Source: an uncultured Veillonella sp. (GTDB lineage: Bacteria > Bacillota > Negativicutes > Veillonellales > Veillonellaceae). Taken from it: a stretch of 8,694 nucleotides of DNA. The stretch is from the NCBI GenBank assembly GCA_900757715.1, contig CAAEOZ010000113.1, positions 1 through 8,694 of the forward strand, given 5' to 3'. Shown in pieces: positions 1-6,504 of this stretch. The translations under genes were made by a program, and so were the position numbers. The stretch's first letter is position 1, and each line of letters begins with the position of its first letter. The notes under the pieces were generated by a model. The model ran no database searches and had not been told where the DNA came from. It saw only the letters and a program-made list of their open reading frames with translations.

Positions 1-39
1 TGTTAAGCACATTCCTACCATCATCAATATATTTTTCAT
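1..39 (-). CDS. 5' end of an unidentified gene divergent from lexA (partial)
   Basis: Only the first 13 codons are inside the window, reading MKNILMMVGMCLT from an ATG at 39-37. A GAGG ribosome binding site (46-50 on the plus strand, reverse complement TGAGG) lies 6 nt upstream of the ATG. A good promoter lies further upstream and is overlapped by LexA boxes. The short peptide has one lysine followed by a hydrophobic run, which would suit a signal peptide or membrane anchor, but 13 residues cannot prove this. In Bacillus the gene divergent from lexA is yneA, a LysM-type SOS inhibitor of cell division. The same role here is a guess from position and regulation only. Confidence 0.6.
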   Translation of the reverse strand, partial: MKNILMMVGMCLT

Positions 40-74
40 CTCATACCTCACATTTACATCGAACATAATATCTG

Positions 75-88
75 AGAACATTTGTTTG
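75..88. promoter_or_regulatory. LexA (SOS) box 1
   Basis: AGAACATTTGTTTG matches 8 of the 10 fixed positions of the Firmicutes LexA box CGAAC-N4-GTTCG. It lies just downstream of the expected transcription start of the minus-strand divergent gene. Its distance to box 2 is 36 bp. Confidence 0.65.
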
Positions 89-99
89 TTTACATGCTT

Positions 100-129
100 A
101 TAATAGCACACGAACGAATGTTCGGTCAA
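100..129 (-). promoter_or_regulatory. Promoter of the gene divergent from lexA
   Basis: On the minus strand a TTGACC -35 box (129-124) and a TATTAT -10 box (105-100) are separated by 18 nt. The perfect LexA box at 111-124 fills most of the spacer and touches the -35 box, so LexA binding should block RNA polymerase directly. Transcription would start near 93, about 55 nt before the ATG at 39. Confidence 0.7.
111..124. promoter_or_regulatory. LexA (SOS) box 2, perfect consensus
   Basis: CGAACGAATGTTCG is an exact match to CGAAC-N4-GTTCG, the LexA (DinR) operator known from Bacillus and other Firmicutes. It sits between the -35 and -10 boxes of the divergent minus-strand promoter. It is the strongest of the three boxes, so the divergent gene is probably tightly repressed until DNA damage. 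Confidence 0.9.
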
Positions 130-136
130 GTGTTTT

Positions 137-150
137 AGAACAAATGTTTG
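137..150. promoter_or_regulatory. LexA (SOS) box 3
   Basis: AGAACAAATGTTTG matches 8 of 10 fixed positions of CGAAC-N4-GTTCG and overlaps the -35 box of the lexA promoter (148-153). Its start is 26 bp from the start of box 2. It would give lexA negative autoregulation, with a weaker site than the divergent gene. Confidence 0.75.
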
Positions 151-176
151 CAAAAACTTTTAAAATTGCCTATAAT
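148..176 (+). promoter_or_regulatory. lexA promoter
   Basis: A TTGCAA -35 box (148-153) and a TATAAT -10 box (171-176) are separated by exactly 17 nt. LexA box 3 overlaps the -35 box. The -10 box is also the centre of a short palindrome, CCTATAATAGG (169-179). Transcription would start near 183, giving lexA a leader of about 118 nt. Confidence 0.75.
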
Positions 177-196
177 AGGTATATAAGGTAAGTAAA

Positions 197-216
197 TATC
201 CTATATTATCCTATAT
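197..216. repeat. Tandem 10-bp repeat in the lexA leader
   Basis: TATCCTATAT occurs twice back to back (197-206 and 207-216). It lies in the AT-rich leader between the lexA promoter and start codon. No function can be assigned, and it may be simple low-complexity sequence. Confidence 0.4.
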
Positions 217-260
217 TTTTATTATATAGTACATTATGTGGTAATTTTTACGCATATAGA

Positions 261-288
261 TTGACATTATTTTGACATTAGATTGACT
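261..288 (+). repeat. Three TTGAC direct repeats at 11-bp spacing upstream of lexA
   Basis: TTGACA at 261-266, TTGACA at 272-277 and TTGACT at 283-288 start exactly 11 bp apart, ending just before the GGAGG of lexA. The first two repeat units share TTGACATTA. An 11-bp period places each copy on the same face of the helix and is typical of direct-repeat sites for OmpR/PhoB-type response regulators. They could instead act in RNA, beside the ribosome binding site. None has a credible -10 partner. Confidence 0.5.
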
Positions 289-301
289 TTGGAGGTTTAT
301 T

Positions 302-973
302 GTGAGACGCCCTGCTACAGATATTAATACAAAACAGCGCCGTATATTAGACTTTATAAAAGATTCATTACATAATGAATATCGTTGTCCTACAGTTCGT
401 GAAATCTGTACACATGTAGGGCTAAGTTCCACTTCTACTGTTCAATCTCATTTGAATGCGCTAGAAAAATTTGGCTATATTAAACGTGATCCAAATAAAA
501 ATCGTGCTATTACCGTTTTAGAAGATACTAAACCTTCTATCTCAGTAACTGGTAATGAAACGTCTAGCTCTGATAACTTTGAGTTTTTAGGCGCAGGTCT
601 CAAACAAGTACCTCTTATCGGTACTGTACAAGCAGGTATGCCTATTACTGCTGTGGAAAACTTAGAGTCCACGCTTACATTGCCAGTTCAATTGACTGGT
701 GATTCCGATTGTTTCTTGCTTCGTGTTCAAGGCGAATCTATGATGAATATCGGTATGTATGAAGGTGATATGCTCATCGTACGCCATCAAAATACAGCTA
801 ATAATGGCGACGTAGTTGTAGCACGTATCGATGATGAAGCTACAGTAAAACGTTTTTACAAAGAAAATGGTCACATTCGTTTGCAGCCTGAAAATGATGA
901 TTTTGATCCAATTATTGTAGATGATTGTCATATTGAGGGCCTCGTAATCGGTCTTGTACGAGATAGAATATAA
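302..973 (+). CDS. lexA: LexA repressor (SOS response, S24 family autoprotease)
   Basis: LexA represses SOS genes and cleaves itself when RecA filaments form on damaged DNA. The 223-residue protein has the usual two parts. Residues 1-65 form a winged helix-turn-helix DNA-binding domain (TVREICTHVGLSSTSTVQSH at 31-50). The C-terminal S24 protease domain has the Ala111-Gly112 cleavage site (VQAGMP), nucleophile Ser146 (QGESMM) and general base Lys183 (ATVKRF). The linker is long (about residues 74-100), making the protein slightly larger than the usual 200-210 residues. Translation starts at GTG 302, with GGAGG at 291-295 six nt upstream. No nearer ATG exists. LexA boxes lie on its promoter and on the divergent one, so it controls both. 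A strong terminator follows at 981-1008. Identification is secure. Confidence 0.97.
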   Translation: MRRPATDINTKQRRILDFIKDSLHNEYRCPTVREICTHVGLSSTSTVQSHLNALEKFGYIKRDPNKNRAITVLEDTKPSISVTGNETSSSDNFEFLGAGLKQVPLIGTVQAGMPITAVENLESTLTLPVQLTGDSDCFLLRVQGESMMNIGMYEGDMLIVRHQNTANNGDVVVARIDDEATVKRFYKENGHIRLQPENDDFDPIIVDDCHIEGLVIGLVRDRI

Positions 974-980
974 ACAAAAG

Positions 981-1008
981 AACGGCAACATATTGTTGCC
1001 GTTTTTTT
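981..1008 (+). terminator. lexA intrinsic terminator, probably bidirectional
   Basis: A perfect 10-bp stem, AACGGCAACA (981-990) with TGTTGCCGTT (994-1003), closes a TAT loop and runs into seven T (1002-1008). It begins 7 nt after the lexA stop codon. On the minus strand the same hairpin is followed by CTTTTGTTT, so it can also stop transcription arriving from the transporter remnant. Confidence 0.92.
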
Positions 1009-1030
1009 GTTACATGTATAAAGTTTATTT

Positions 1031-1735
1031 TTAATGTAAACTATTTTCTCTCCGTAGAGTAGCAAAAATAGCACCTGATATATTATGCCATACACTAAAT
1101 ATCGCCCCTACTAGCGTTGCTAATGGATTTAATGCAAAATTTGTTGCTGCCAATGTTACGGCTAAACCACTATTTTGCATTCCTACCTCTATTGCTAGCG
1201 CTGTAGTTTTATCATATCTTAATTTAAGCAGTGCTCCTACACCTAAGCCTAGTAGTAGACCTAGTATATTATGTATACCAATGACAATAAGTGTTTCCAG
1301 CCCAGAAACCAATAGTTTATCCTTATTGATAGCAATAATGGCTGCTATTAATAGTATAATAGCTATCATTGAGAAGATAGGACTAATACTAGTTAAAGTA
1401 TTAATATGTGATTTACATACATATTGGATTACAGCGCCCAATAAGATTGGCACAACAATAACTTTTACCATAGTAATCATCATTGGTAGTACTTGAACAT
1501 CTACCCATGCGCCACCAATATATAGGATTAATAATGGTGTAACTATGGGAGCTATTAATGTTGAAGTAATTGTCATTCCTACAGATAAAGGGACATCACC
1601 ATTGGCAATATAGGTTATAACATTACTGGCTGTTCCACCGGGACAACAACCTACTAATATTACACCAATAACAATATCTGATGATAATGTGAATATATGG
1701 CAAACAAAAATAACAGTAAGATTGTAGTATAAATA
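1031..1735 (-). pseudogene. Bile acid:sodium symporter family (BASS) transporter, 5'-truncated remnant
   Basis: The reading frame encodes the C-terminal part of a BASS-family membrane transporter. VGCCPGGTASNV (about 1665-1630), NGDVPLSVGMT, the IEVGMQNSGLAVTLA signature and the normal ending FSVWHNISGA with a stop at 1031 are all present. Intact members have about 300-320 residues, with the GCCPGGTASN motif near residue 100. Here that motif has only about 45 in-frame codons before it, back to the dapA stop codon. No ATG, GTG or TTG start is found before the internal ATG at 1576, which lies after the motif. Roughly the first 70-90 residues (several transmembrane helices), the promoter and the ribosome binding site are missing. 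The remaining frame has no internal stop or frameshift, which suggests fairly recent loss. The break coincides with the dapA terminator. A 181-residue product from 1576 is possible but would lack an essential core motif. Confidence 0.8.
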
Positions 1736-1768
1736 AAAACCAGTAGCTATAATGTAGTTACTGGTTTT
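1736..1768 (-). terminator. dap operon terminator downstream of dapA
   Basis: A 13-bp stem with one G-T pair (1736-1748 with 1756-1768) closes a 7-nt loop. On the minus strand the stem ends ACTGGTTTT and continues into TATTT. It starts 15 nt after the dapA stop codon and ends transcription of dapB-asd-dapA. It also separates the operon from the transporter remnant. Confidence 0.85.
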
Positions 1769-1783
1769 AATTATACTGATATT

Positions 1784-2671
1784 TTATTGTAAGTATTCTA
1801 CTAATGCTTTATCAATATATGCTGCTTCATCAGCCGTTGGTTCACACATTGGTAAATTAAATTTTCCCACAGGCAAGCCAATTTTACGGGCTGCATATTT
1901 GACGGGAATCGGATTTGTGGTGATGAACATTGCTTTTATGATTTCTGATAAGGCTTGATGAATACGAATCGCTTCGTGGTTATGACCAGATTCATAAGCT
2001 TGAATCATAGCATTCATATCTTTGCCTGCTACATGAGATACTACGGATACTACCCCACATCCCCCAATAGAAAGCATCGGTAATGTAAGACCATCATCCC
2101 CACTATATACCATGAAATCATCTCTAGGCATTAAGCGCTTAATTTCAGAAGCAATCATCAAATTACCACTTGCCTCTTTAATAGCACAAATATGTGGATA
2201 TTCGTTATGTAGTTGAACTAAGGTAGTTGGGAAAATACCTGTCCCCACACGACTTGGAACATTATACACCATGATTGGCAATGTAGTAGCTTCTGCAATA
2301 GTTTTAAAATGCAAATATTGACCTTGCTGGTTAGGTTTATTGTAATAAGGTACTACAACTAGCAAACCATCGATACCATCGATTTTAGAGACTTCCTTTA
2401 CAAAGTCTGCAGAAGCTTTTGTATCGTTACTGCCTACATTAGCAATAATCGAACCTTTATGTCCACATTCTTTTGCAATCGCATTAAATAGAGCTAATTT
2501 TTCGTCTCTAGACATAGTTGGGTTTTCACCCGTTGTACCACAAACTACAAGACCATCAGAGCCATTATCCAACAGATAATTGGCGATATCAATACAATTT
2601 TCAATATTTACGGATCCATCACTATTAAAGGATGTCACCATAGCTGTTAACACTCGACCAAAGGTTTTCAT
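1784..2671 (-). CDS. dapA: 4-hydroxy-tetrahydrodipicolinate synthase
   Basis: DapA condenses pyruvate with aspartate semialdehyde, the first committed step to diaminopimelate and lysine. It is a cytosolic class I aldolase, usually a tetramer. The 295-residue length is normal. Visible active-site residues are Thr46-Thr47 (CGTTGE), Tyr110, Tyr136 (MVYNVPSR), Arg141 and the Schiff-base Lys165 (AIKEASG). The start is the ATG at 2671, with a GGGGAGG ribosome binding site about 6 nt upstream. It is the last gene of dapB-asd-dapA, 21 nt after asd. Aligned by eye to the E. coli enzyme, the allosteric residues His53, His56 and Glu84 are not conserved (PTMSRDEK and NDTKASAD here). The enzyme may therefore be insensitive to lysine, which would leave control to the riboswitch. 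That last point is inference. Confidence 0.96.
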   Translation of the reverse strand: MKTFGRVLTAMVTSFNSDGSVNIENCIDIANYLLDNGSDGLVVCGTTGENPTMSRDEKLALFNAIAKECGHKGSIIANVGSNDTKASADFVKEVSKIDGIDGLLVVVPYYNKPNQQGQYLHFKTIAEATTLPIMVYNVPSRVGTGIFPTTLVQLHNEYPHICAIKEASGNLMIASEIKRLMPRDDFMVYSGDDGLTLPMLSIGGCGVVSVVSHVAGKDMNAMIQAYESGHNHEAIRIHQALSEIIKAMFITTNPIPVKYAARKIGLPVGKFNLPMCEPTADEAAYIDKALVEYLQ

Positions 2672-2692
2672 ATATATCCTCCCCTTGATAGA

Positions 2693-3724
2693 TTAAAATG
2701 CTTGTTTTTCCACCAAGTACTCAGCAATTTGCAACGCATTAAGAGCTGCACCTTTACGAATTTGGTCCCCTACAATCCAGAAGTTCATACCGTTGTCATT
2801 GTATAAGTCTTTACGAATACGACCTATTTCACAGTCGTTTTGATTAGATGTATACAATGGCATAGGGTAGATTTGTTCAGCAGGATTATCTTTAACTTGT
2901 AAACCAGGGAATTTTTCACATGCCGCTTTGAAAGCCTCTACAGATACCGGTTCTGCTGTTTCTACCAAGACAGATTCAGAATGGGAGCGATATACAGGAA
3001 CACGAACTGTAGTTGGAACTACTTGAATAGTTTCGTCATGAAGAATTTTTTGTGTTTCGTAAACCATCTTCATTTCTTCTTTAGTATAATCGTTTTCTAA
3101 AAACACATCAATTTGTGGCAATAAGTTGAAAGCTACAGGATAGTGTTTAGGAGCAGAGCCTGTTGGTAATAGATTTGCTGTCATTTCTTCGCCTGCAGTA
3201 TATTGTTTTACTTGATTTTCAAGTTCTTCAATACCTTCTTTACCTGCCCCAGATACAGCTTGGTATGTACTTACAACTACACGTTTAATTGGAGAGAGAT
3301 CATGAAGAGGTTTTAATCCTAAGCTCATAATGATTGTAGAGCAGTTAGGATTTGCAATGATACCTTTATGTTTTAAAATATCTTCTGGGTTAACTTCTGG
3401 TACTACAAGTGGAACTTCAGGATCCATACGGAATGCACTAGAGTTATCAATTACAATAGCACCGCGTTTCGCCGCTTCTGGTGCCAAAGTCTTAGATATG
3501 GAACCACCAGCGAATAATGCAATATCAACATCATCGAAGGATTCTGGTTTTGCTTCTTCTACAATATATGTTTTACCATTTACAGTTAACTCAGTACCAG
3601 CAGAACGAGCAGAGGCCAATAACTTTAAGTTTTCGTAAGGAAAGTTACGCTCTTCAATAAGTGTAATAAATTCAGCACCTACTGCACCAGTAGCACCTAG
3701 GATTGCAACATTAGGTTTTTTCAT
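2693..3724 (-). CDS. asd: Aspartate-semialdehyde dehydrogenase
   Basis: Asd reduces aspartyl-4-phosphate to aspartate semialdehyde with NADPH, the branch point for lysine/diaminopimelate, threonine and methionine. The 343-residue protein has the N-terminal Rossmann motif GATGAVG (10-16), the catalytic cysteine Cys128 in NPNCST, Gln155 in STYQAVSGAG, and the substrate and base residues Arg241 and His248 (TVRVPVYRSHSE). The length fits the bacterial family. The ATG at 3724 follows an AAGGAG site 8 nt upstream. It is the middle gene of the operon, 23 nt after dapB and 21 nt before dapA. Its product is DapA's substrate, and the same transcript supplies DapB for the next step. No unusual residues were seen. 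Confidence 0.97.
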   Translation of the reverse strand: MKKPNVAILGATGAVGAEFITLIEERNFPYENLKLLASARSAGTELTVNGKTYIVEEAKPESFDDVDIALFAGGSISKTLAPEAAKRGAIVIDNSSAFRMDPEVPLVVPEVNPEDILKHKGIIANPNCSTIIMSLGLKPLHDLSPIKRVVVSTYQAVSGAGKEGIEELENQVKQYTAGEEMTANLLPTGSAPKHYPVAFNLLPQIDVFLENDYTKEEMKMVYETQKILHDETIQVVPTTVRVPVYRSHSESVLVETAEPVSVEAFKAACEKFPGLQVKDNPAEQIYPMPLYTSNQNDCEIGRIRKDLYNDNGMNFWIVGDQIRKGAALNALQIAEYLVEKQAF

Positions 3725-3747
3725 TGATAAATCTCCTTGCTCAAATA

Positions 3748-4545
3748 TTATAAATAATGTTCTAAACCATATGTTAAGCCAGTTTTAGAACTAATTTTTT
3801 TACATGCTAATACTACGCCTGGCATAAAAGATAAACGACTTAAGCTATCATGACGTATGGTTAATGTTTCATCATAACCACCAAATAATACTTCCTGATG
3901 TGCCACATAACCTGGGAGGCGTACACTATGAATTGTTACATCATCAACCTTGGCACCACGAGCACCTGGTAAACTTTCACGAGTTAAATCTTCATCTGCA
4001 GTTACCTTAGCAGCTTGTTTAGCATCGTTAATCAATTTAGCCGTCAAAATAGCTGTGCCAGAAGGCGCATCGTATTTGTGATTATGATGTAATTCTATAA
4101 TTTCTACATTAGGGAAATATGGAGCGAGCTCTGCAGACACTTTCATCATCATTACTGCCCCAAGAGAAAAGTTTGGAGCCACTAAGCAATTCGCTTGATT
4201 GGAACGACCAATTGCATCAAGTTCATCGCGTTGTTCTGCGGTCAATCCTGTAGTACCGATGACTACATGGATACCAGCGGATAACATTTTCTTTGCGTTT
4301 TCATAAATAACAGCTGGATTAGTGAAATCTACAATGACATCAGGTTTATTTGTATCTAATACCTCATCGATGGAGGCATTCATCTTGATACCTAATTGTT
4401 CGATTCCTGCTACGGAGCCTACATCTTCCCCTGCCTTAGTTGGATCAATACCACCAACTAATGTTAATTCAGGATCATTATGTACTGCTTTAACTACTTC
4501 ACGACCCATTTTGCCGCCAGCGCCATTTACCATTACTCGAATCAT
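3748..4545 (-). CDS. dapB: 4-hydroxy-tetrahydrodipicolinate reductase
   Basis: DapB reduces the DapA product to tetrahydrodipicolinate with NAD(P)H. The protein has 265 residues from the chosen start, normal for the family. Visible are the nucleotide-binding NGAGGKMG (7-14), GTTG (97-100) and the substrate motif ELHHNHKYDAPSGTA (151-165), with catalytic His153 and Lys157. I chose the ATG at 4545 because GGAGG lies 5 nt upstream (4551-4555) and MIRVMVNGAG is the normal N-terminus. A start at 4575 would lie inside the riboswitch terminator hairpin and is rejected. It is the first gene of the lysine-regulated operon, so the riboswitch decision is made immediately before it. Confidence 0.97.
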   Translation of the reverse strand: MIRVMVNGAGGKMGREVVKAVHNDPELTLVGGIDPTKAGEDVGSVAGIEQLGIKMNASIDEVLDTNKPDVIVDFTNPAVIYENAKKMLSAGIHVVIGTTGLTAEQRDELDAIGRSNQANCLVAPNFSLGAVMMMKVSAELAPYFPNVEIIELHHNHKYDAPSGTAILTAKLINDAKQAAKVTADEDLTRESLPGARGAKVDDVTIHSVRLPGYVAHQEVLFGGYDETLTIRHDSLSRLSFMPGVVLACKKISSKTGLTYGLEHYL

Positions 4546-4555
4546 ATATACCTCC

Positions 4556-4583
4556 AAAAAAGCCAGTGGATGCATCCACTGGC
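4556..4583 (-). terminator. Riboswitch-controlled intrinsic terminator (expression platform)
   Basis: On the minus strand a fully palindromic 22-nt hairpin (4583-4562, arms GCCAGTGGA and TCCACTGGC around TGCA) runs straight into six T (4561-4556). The next base begins the dapB GGAGG. This is the OFF-state terminator of the lysine riboswitch. Part of the aptamer 3' strand, GGTGGAGTGC (4641-4632), could pair with GCATCCAC of the terminator's 3' arm through 8 bp with one bulge, a possible anti-terminator. That pairing is tentative. Confidence 0.9.
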
Positions 4584-4626
4584 CTTATAGATTATATAAC
4601 TATATATACTCTTACGAAAAGCTCAA

Positions 4627-4790
4627 TGATAGCACTCCACCAATACAGGATTGATGACAGTTGTCTATCTATTAAATAGACAACCAGAACGATGAGTCGC
4701 AATCATCGAACTTCGGCAAGCATCCCTTTTATCATGGATCAATGCATGCCTACTCCTCATGATTACTCTTAATACTCGCACCTCTATCAA
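4627..4790 (-). ncRNA. Lysine riboswitch (L box) controlling dapB-asd-dapA
   Basis: Read on the minus strand, the element matches the lysine riboswitch core in order: GATAGAGGTGCGA (4788-4776), AAGAGTA (4770-4764), GCCGAAG (4717-4711), CTGG (4687-4684), ACTGTC (4661-4656) and TGGAGTGCTATC (4639-4628). The P1 stem closes TGATAG with CTATCA. One internal hairpin has a perfect 9-bp stem with GTTGTCTAT arms (4660-4684). It lies in the leader of the dap operon, after a promoter and before a terminator hairpin, as expected for a transcription-terminating lysine switch. Binding of lysine should stabilise the aptamer and allow the terminator to form. Confidence 0.95.
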
Positions 4791-4810
4791 CATATTCATT
4801 TAATACTATT

Positions 4811-4839
4811 AGTATAAGTAATTATGCGATTTTAGTCAA
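4811..4839 (-). promoter_or_regulatory. Promoter of the dapB-asd-dapA operon
   Basis: TTGACT (4839-4834) and TATACT (4816-4811) on the minus strand are separated by exactly 17 nt. The -35 box overlaps the recN stop codon (4838-4836). Transcription would start near 4804, about 14 nt before the riboswitch, giving a leader of about 259 nt to the dapB ATG. Confidence 0.82.
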
Positions 4840-6500
4840 TTAAAATGGTCAATAAGTTCTTTCGCCGCTGCAAGTGCTGTAGCAGACATTCCCTTACCAG
4901 ACATCATAGACGCAATTTGTGTTACTCGTTCTTCCTCATTTAAAACTGCTAATGTAGAAATTGTACGATCATTTTGCTCGATTTTAGATAGATGATAGTG
5001 TTGTTTCGCAATACTTGCTGTTTGAGGCAGATGAGTAATGCAAAATACTTGATTGGTTTTAGATAAATTAAGTATTTTCTCTGCCACCTTAAGTGCTATA
5101 TCACCGCTGATACCAACGTCAATTTCATCAAATACCATCGTTTTAAAAGCGTCACTGCGGAATACTGATTTAAAGGCTAATGCAATGCGAGCTAACTCAC
5201 CGCCAGATGCTACTTTATGTAAAGGTAATAACTGTTCCCCTTTATTTGCGGAGAATAACATTTCAATAGACTTTGCACCTAATGAGGATAATTCAGTTCC
5301 CTCTTCAATATGAAATTGAATATCCCCTTTGGGCATTCCTAAATCCATTAATTCTTGATGTAAGGCCGTAGCAATCTCTTTTGCATTTTTAAGACGTACC
5401 TCGTGTAAAACTGTTAACGCTTCTTCTGCTGCCCTTTTTGCTTCTTCAAAACGTGTTTCTAATTCATCTTGAGCAAATACAAGGCCTTCTAGTTCTTCTA
5501 AACGAGATTGCGCCTTTTCTTCGTATGCTAGAATATCTTCTACGGTTTCACCATATTTTTTCTTTAACCTATAAATTGTGGTATCTCTGTCTTGGCAATA
5601 CTTATAACGTTCTTCATCGTAGCTGATAGTATCCCTGTAACGATCTAAAGATTGCGCAGCTTCTTCTAGTTGGAAATAAGCAGAGTCCACCATTTCTGAG
5701 ACTTCTTTTAACTCACTGTCATATTTTATTAGATCATTAACCTCTACCTTAATCGAGTTAATCGTATCAAGTAATGGTCGACGTCCATTATAAAAAGCAT
5801 CATAACAAGAACCTAATACCTTATCGATATGTTCAAAACTGTCTAGACGCTTAAGTTCTTCAGCAATAGTTACATCTTCACCAATACTCAGACCAGCATC
5901 TTCAATTTCGTCGATTTGGTATCTAAGCATATCAAGCTCCCGAGCTCGCTCAGACATGTTTTCTTGTAAATGATCTACATCTTGTTTTGCTTGCTTATAA
6001 ATTTTATACGCATCAGTATAAGCTTTATAAGCTTCTTTTCCTTCTTTATTAAAAGTATCTAAATATTCATGATGTGTATCAGCATCTAGTAAGCGTTGGT
6101 TGCTATATTGTCCGTGAATATCTGCTAAGTATTGACCGATTTCCTTTAAAGCTTTTAAAGGTATTGGTTGATCATTAGCCAAAATACTAGATTTGCCATT
6201 ACGGTTAAAAGATCTAGATAGAATTAACTGGCCTTCTTCTATCATGATATTTTTAGACTCTAATAGGTCTTGAATACTTTGGTGATTAGCAATATCAAAT
6301 ATTCCATCAATAACAAAACTATCTTTACCGTGACGAATAAACTCGCTACTTGCGCGTTCTCCTAATAGGATACTAAAGGCATCCATAAGAATGGATTTCC
6401 CTGCCCCAGTTTCGCCGGTAAAGATAGTAATGCCATCATTAAATGAAATATTCATTTGCTCAATCAACGCAAAGTTGCGAATGCTCATTTGCGTTAACAT
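4836..6500 (-). CDS. recN: DNA repair protein RecN
   Basis: RecN is an SMC-like ATPase that acts in the cytosol on DNA double-strand breaks during RecA-dependent repair. The 554-residue length is normal. The N-terminal ATPase half has Walker A GETGAGKS (29-36) and HGQYSNQRLLD (129-139). Residues of about 150-380 are a charged coiled-coil arm with a central hinge. The C-terminal half carries the ABC signature ASGGELAR (431-438), Walker B MVFDEID (455-461) and the switch histidine THLPQTA (H490). The ATG at 6500 is 4 nt after the argR stop codon, with an AAGGA site inside the end of argR, so the two are translated from one transcript. No LexA box is evident in the argR-recN upstream region. No terminator separates it from the dapB promoter. 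Confidence 0.97.
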   Translation of the reverse strand: MLTQMSIRNFALIEQMNISFNDGITIFTGETGAGKSILMDAFSILLGERASSEFIRHGKDSFVIDGIFDIANHQSIQDLLESKNIMIEEGQLILSRSFNRNGKSSILANDQPIPLKALKEIGQYLADIHGQYSNQRLLDADTHHEYLDTFNKEGKEAYKAYTDAYKIYKQAKQDVDHLQENMSERARELDMLRYQIDEIEDAGLSIGEDVTIAEELKRLDSFEHIDKVLGSCYDAFYNGRRPLLDTINSIKVEVNDLIKYDSELKEVSEMVDSAYFQLEEAAQSLDRYRDTISYDEERYKYCQDRDTTIYRLKKKYGETVEDILAYEEKAQSRLEELEGLVFAQDELETRFEEAKRAAEEALTVLHEVRLKNAKEIATALHQELMDLGMPKGDIQFHIEEGTELSSLGAKSIEMLFSANKGEQLLPLHKVASGGELARIALAFKSVFRSDAFKTMVFDEIDVGISGDIALKVAEKILNLSKTNQVFCITHLPQTASIAKQHYHLSKIEQNDRTISTLAVLNEEERVTQIASMMSGKGMSATALAAAKELIDHFN

Positions 6501-6504
6501 ATTA

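Noticed and set aside
261..288. The TTGACA copies as -35 boxes of extra lexA promoters
   Set aside because: No -10-like hexamer lies 16-18 nt downstream of any copy. The matching positions fall on the repeats themselves, the ribosome binding site or the coding start.
211..991. Minus-strand open frames opposite lexA and its leader
   Set aside because: They lack recognisable domains and ribosome binding sites and are antisense shadows of a clear lexA gene.
1031..1576. An intact 181-residue membrane protein starting at 1576
   Set aside because: In-frame family sequence (GCCPGGTASNV and more) continues upstream of this ATG. The frame is therefore a truncated BASS gene, not a natural short protein.
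4546..4575. A longer dapB start at 4575 (MHPLAFLEVY extension)
   Set aside because: Its ATG and first codons lie in the riboswitch terminator hairpin and T-run. The ATG at 4545 has GGAGG 5 nt upstream and gives the normal DapB N-terminus.
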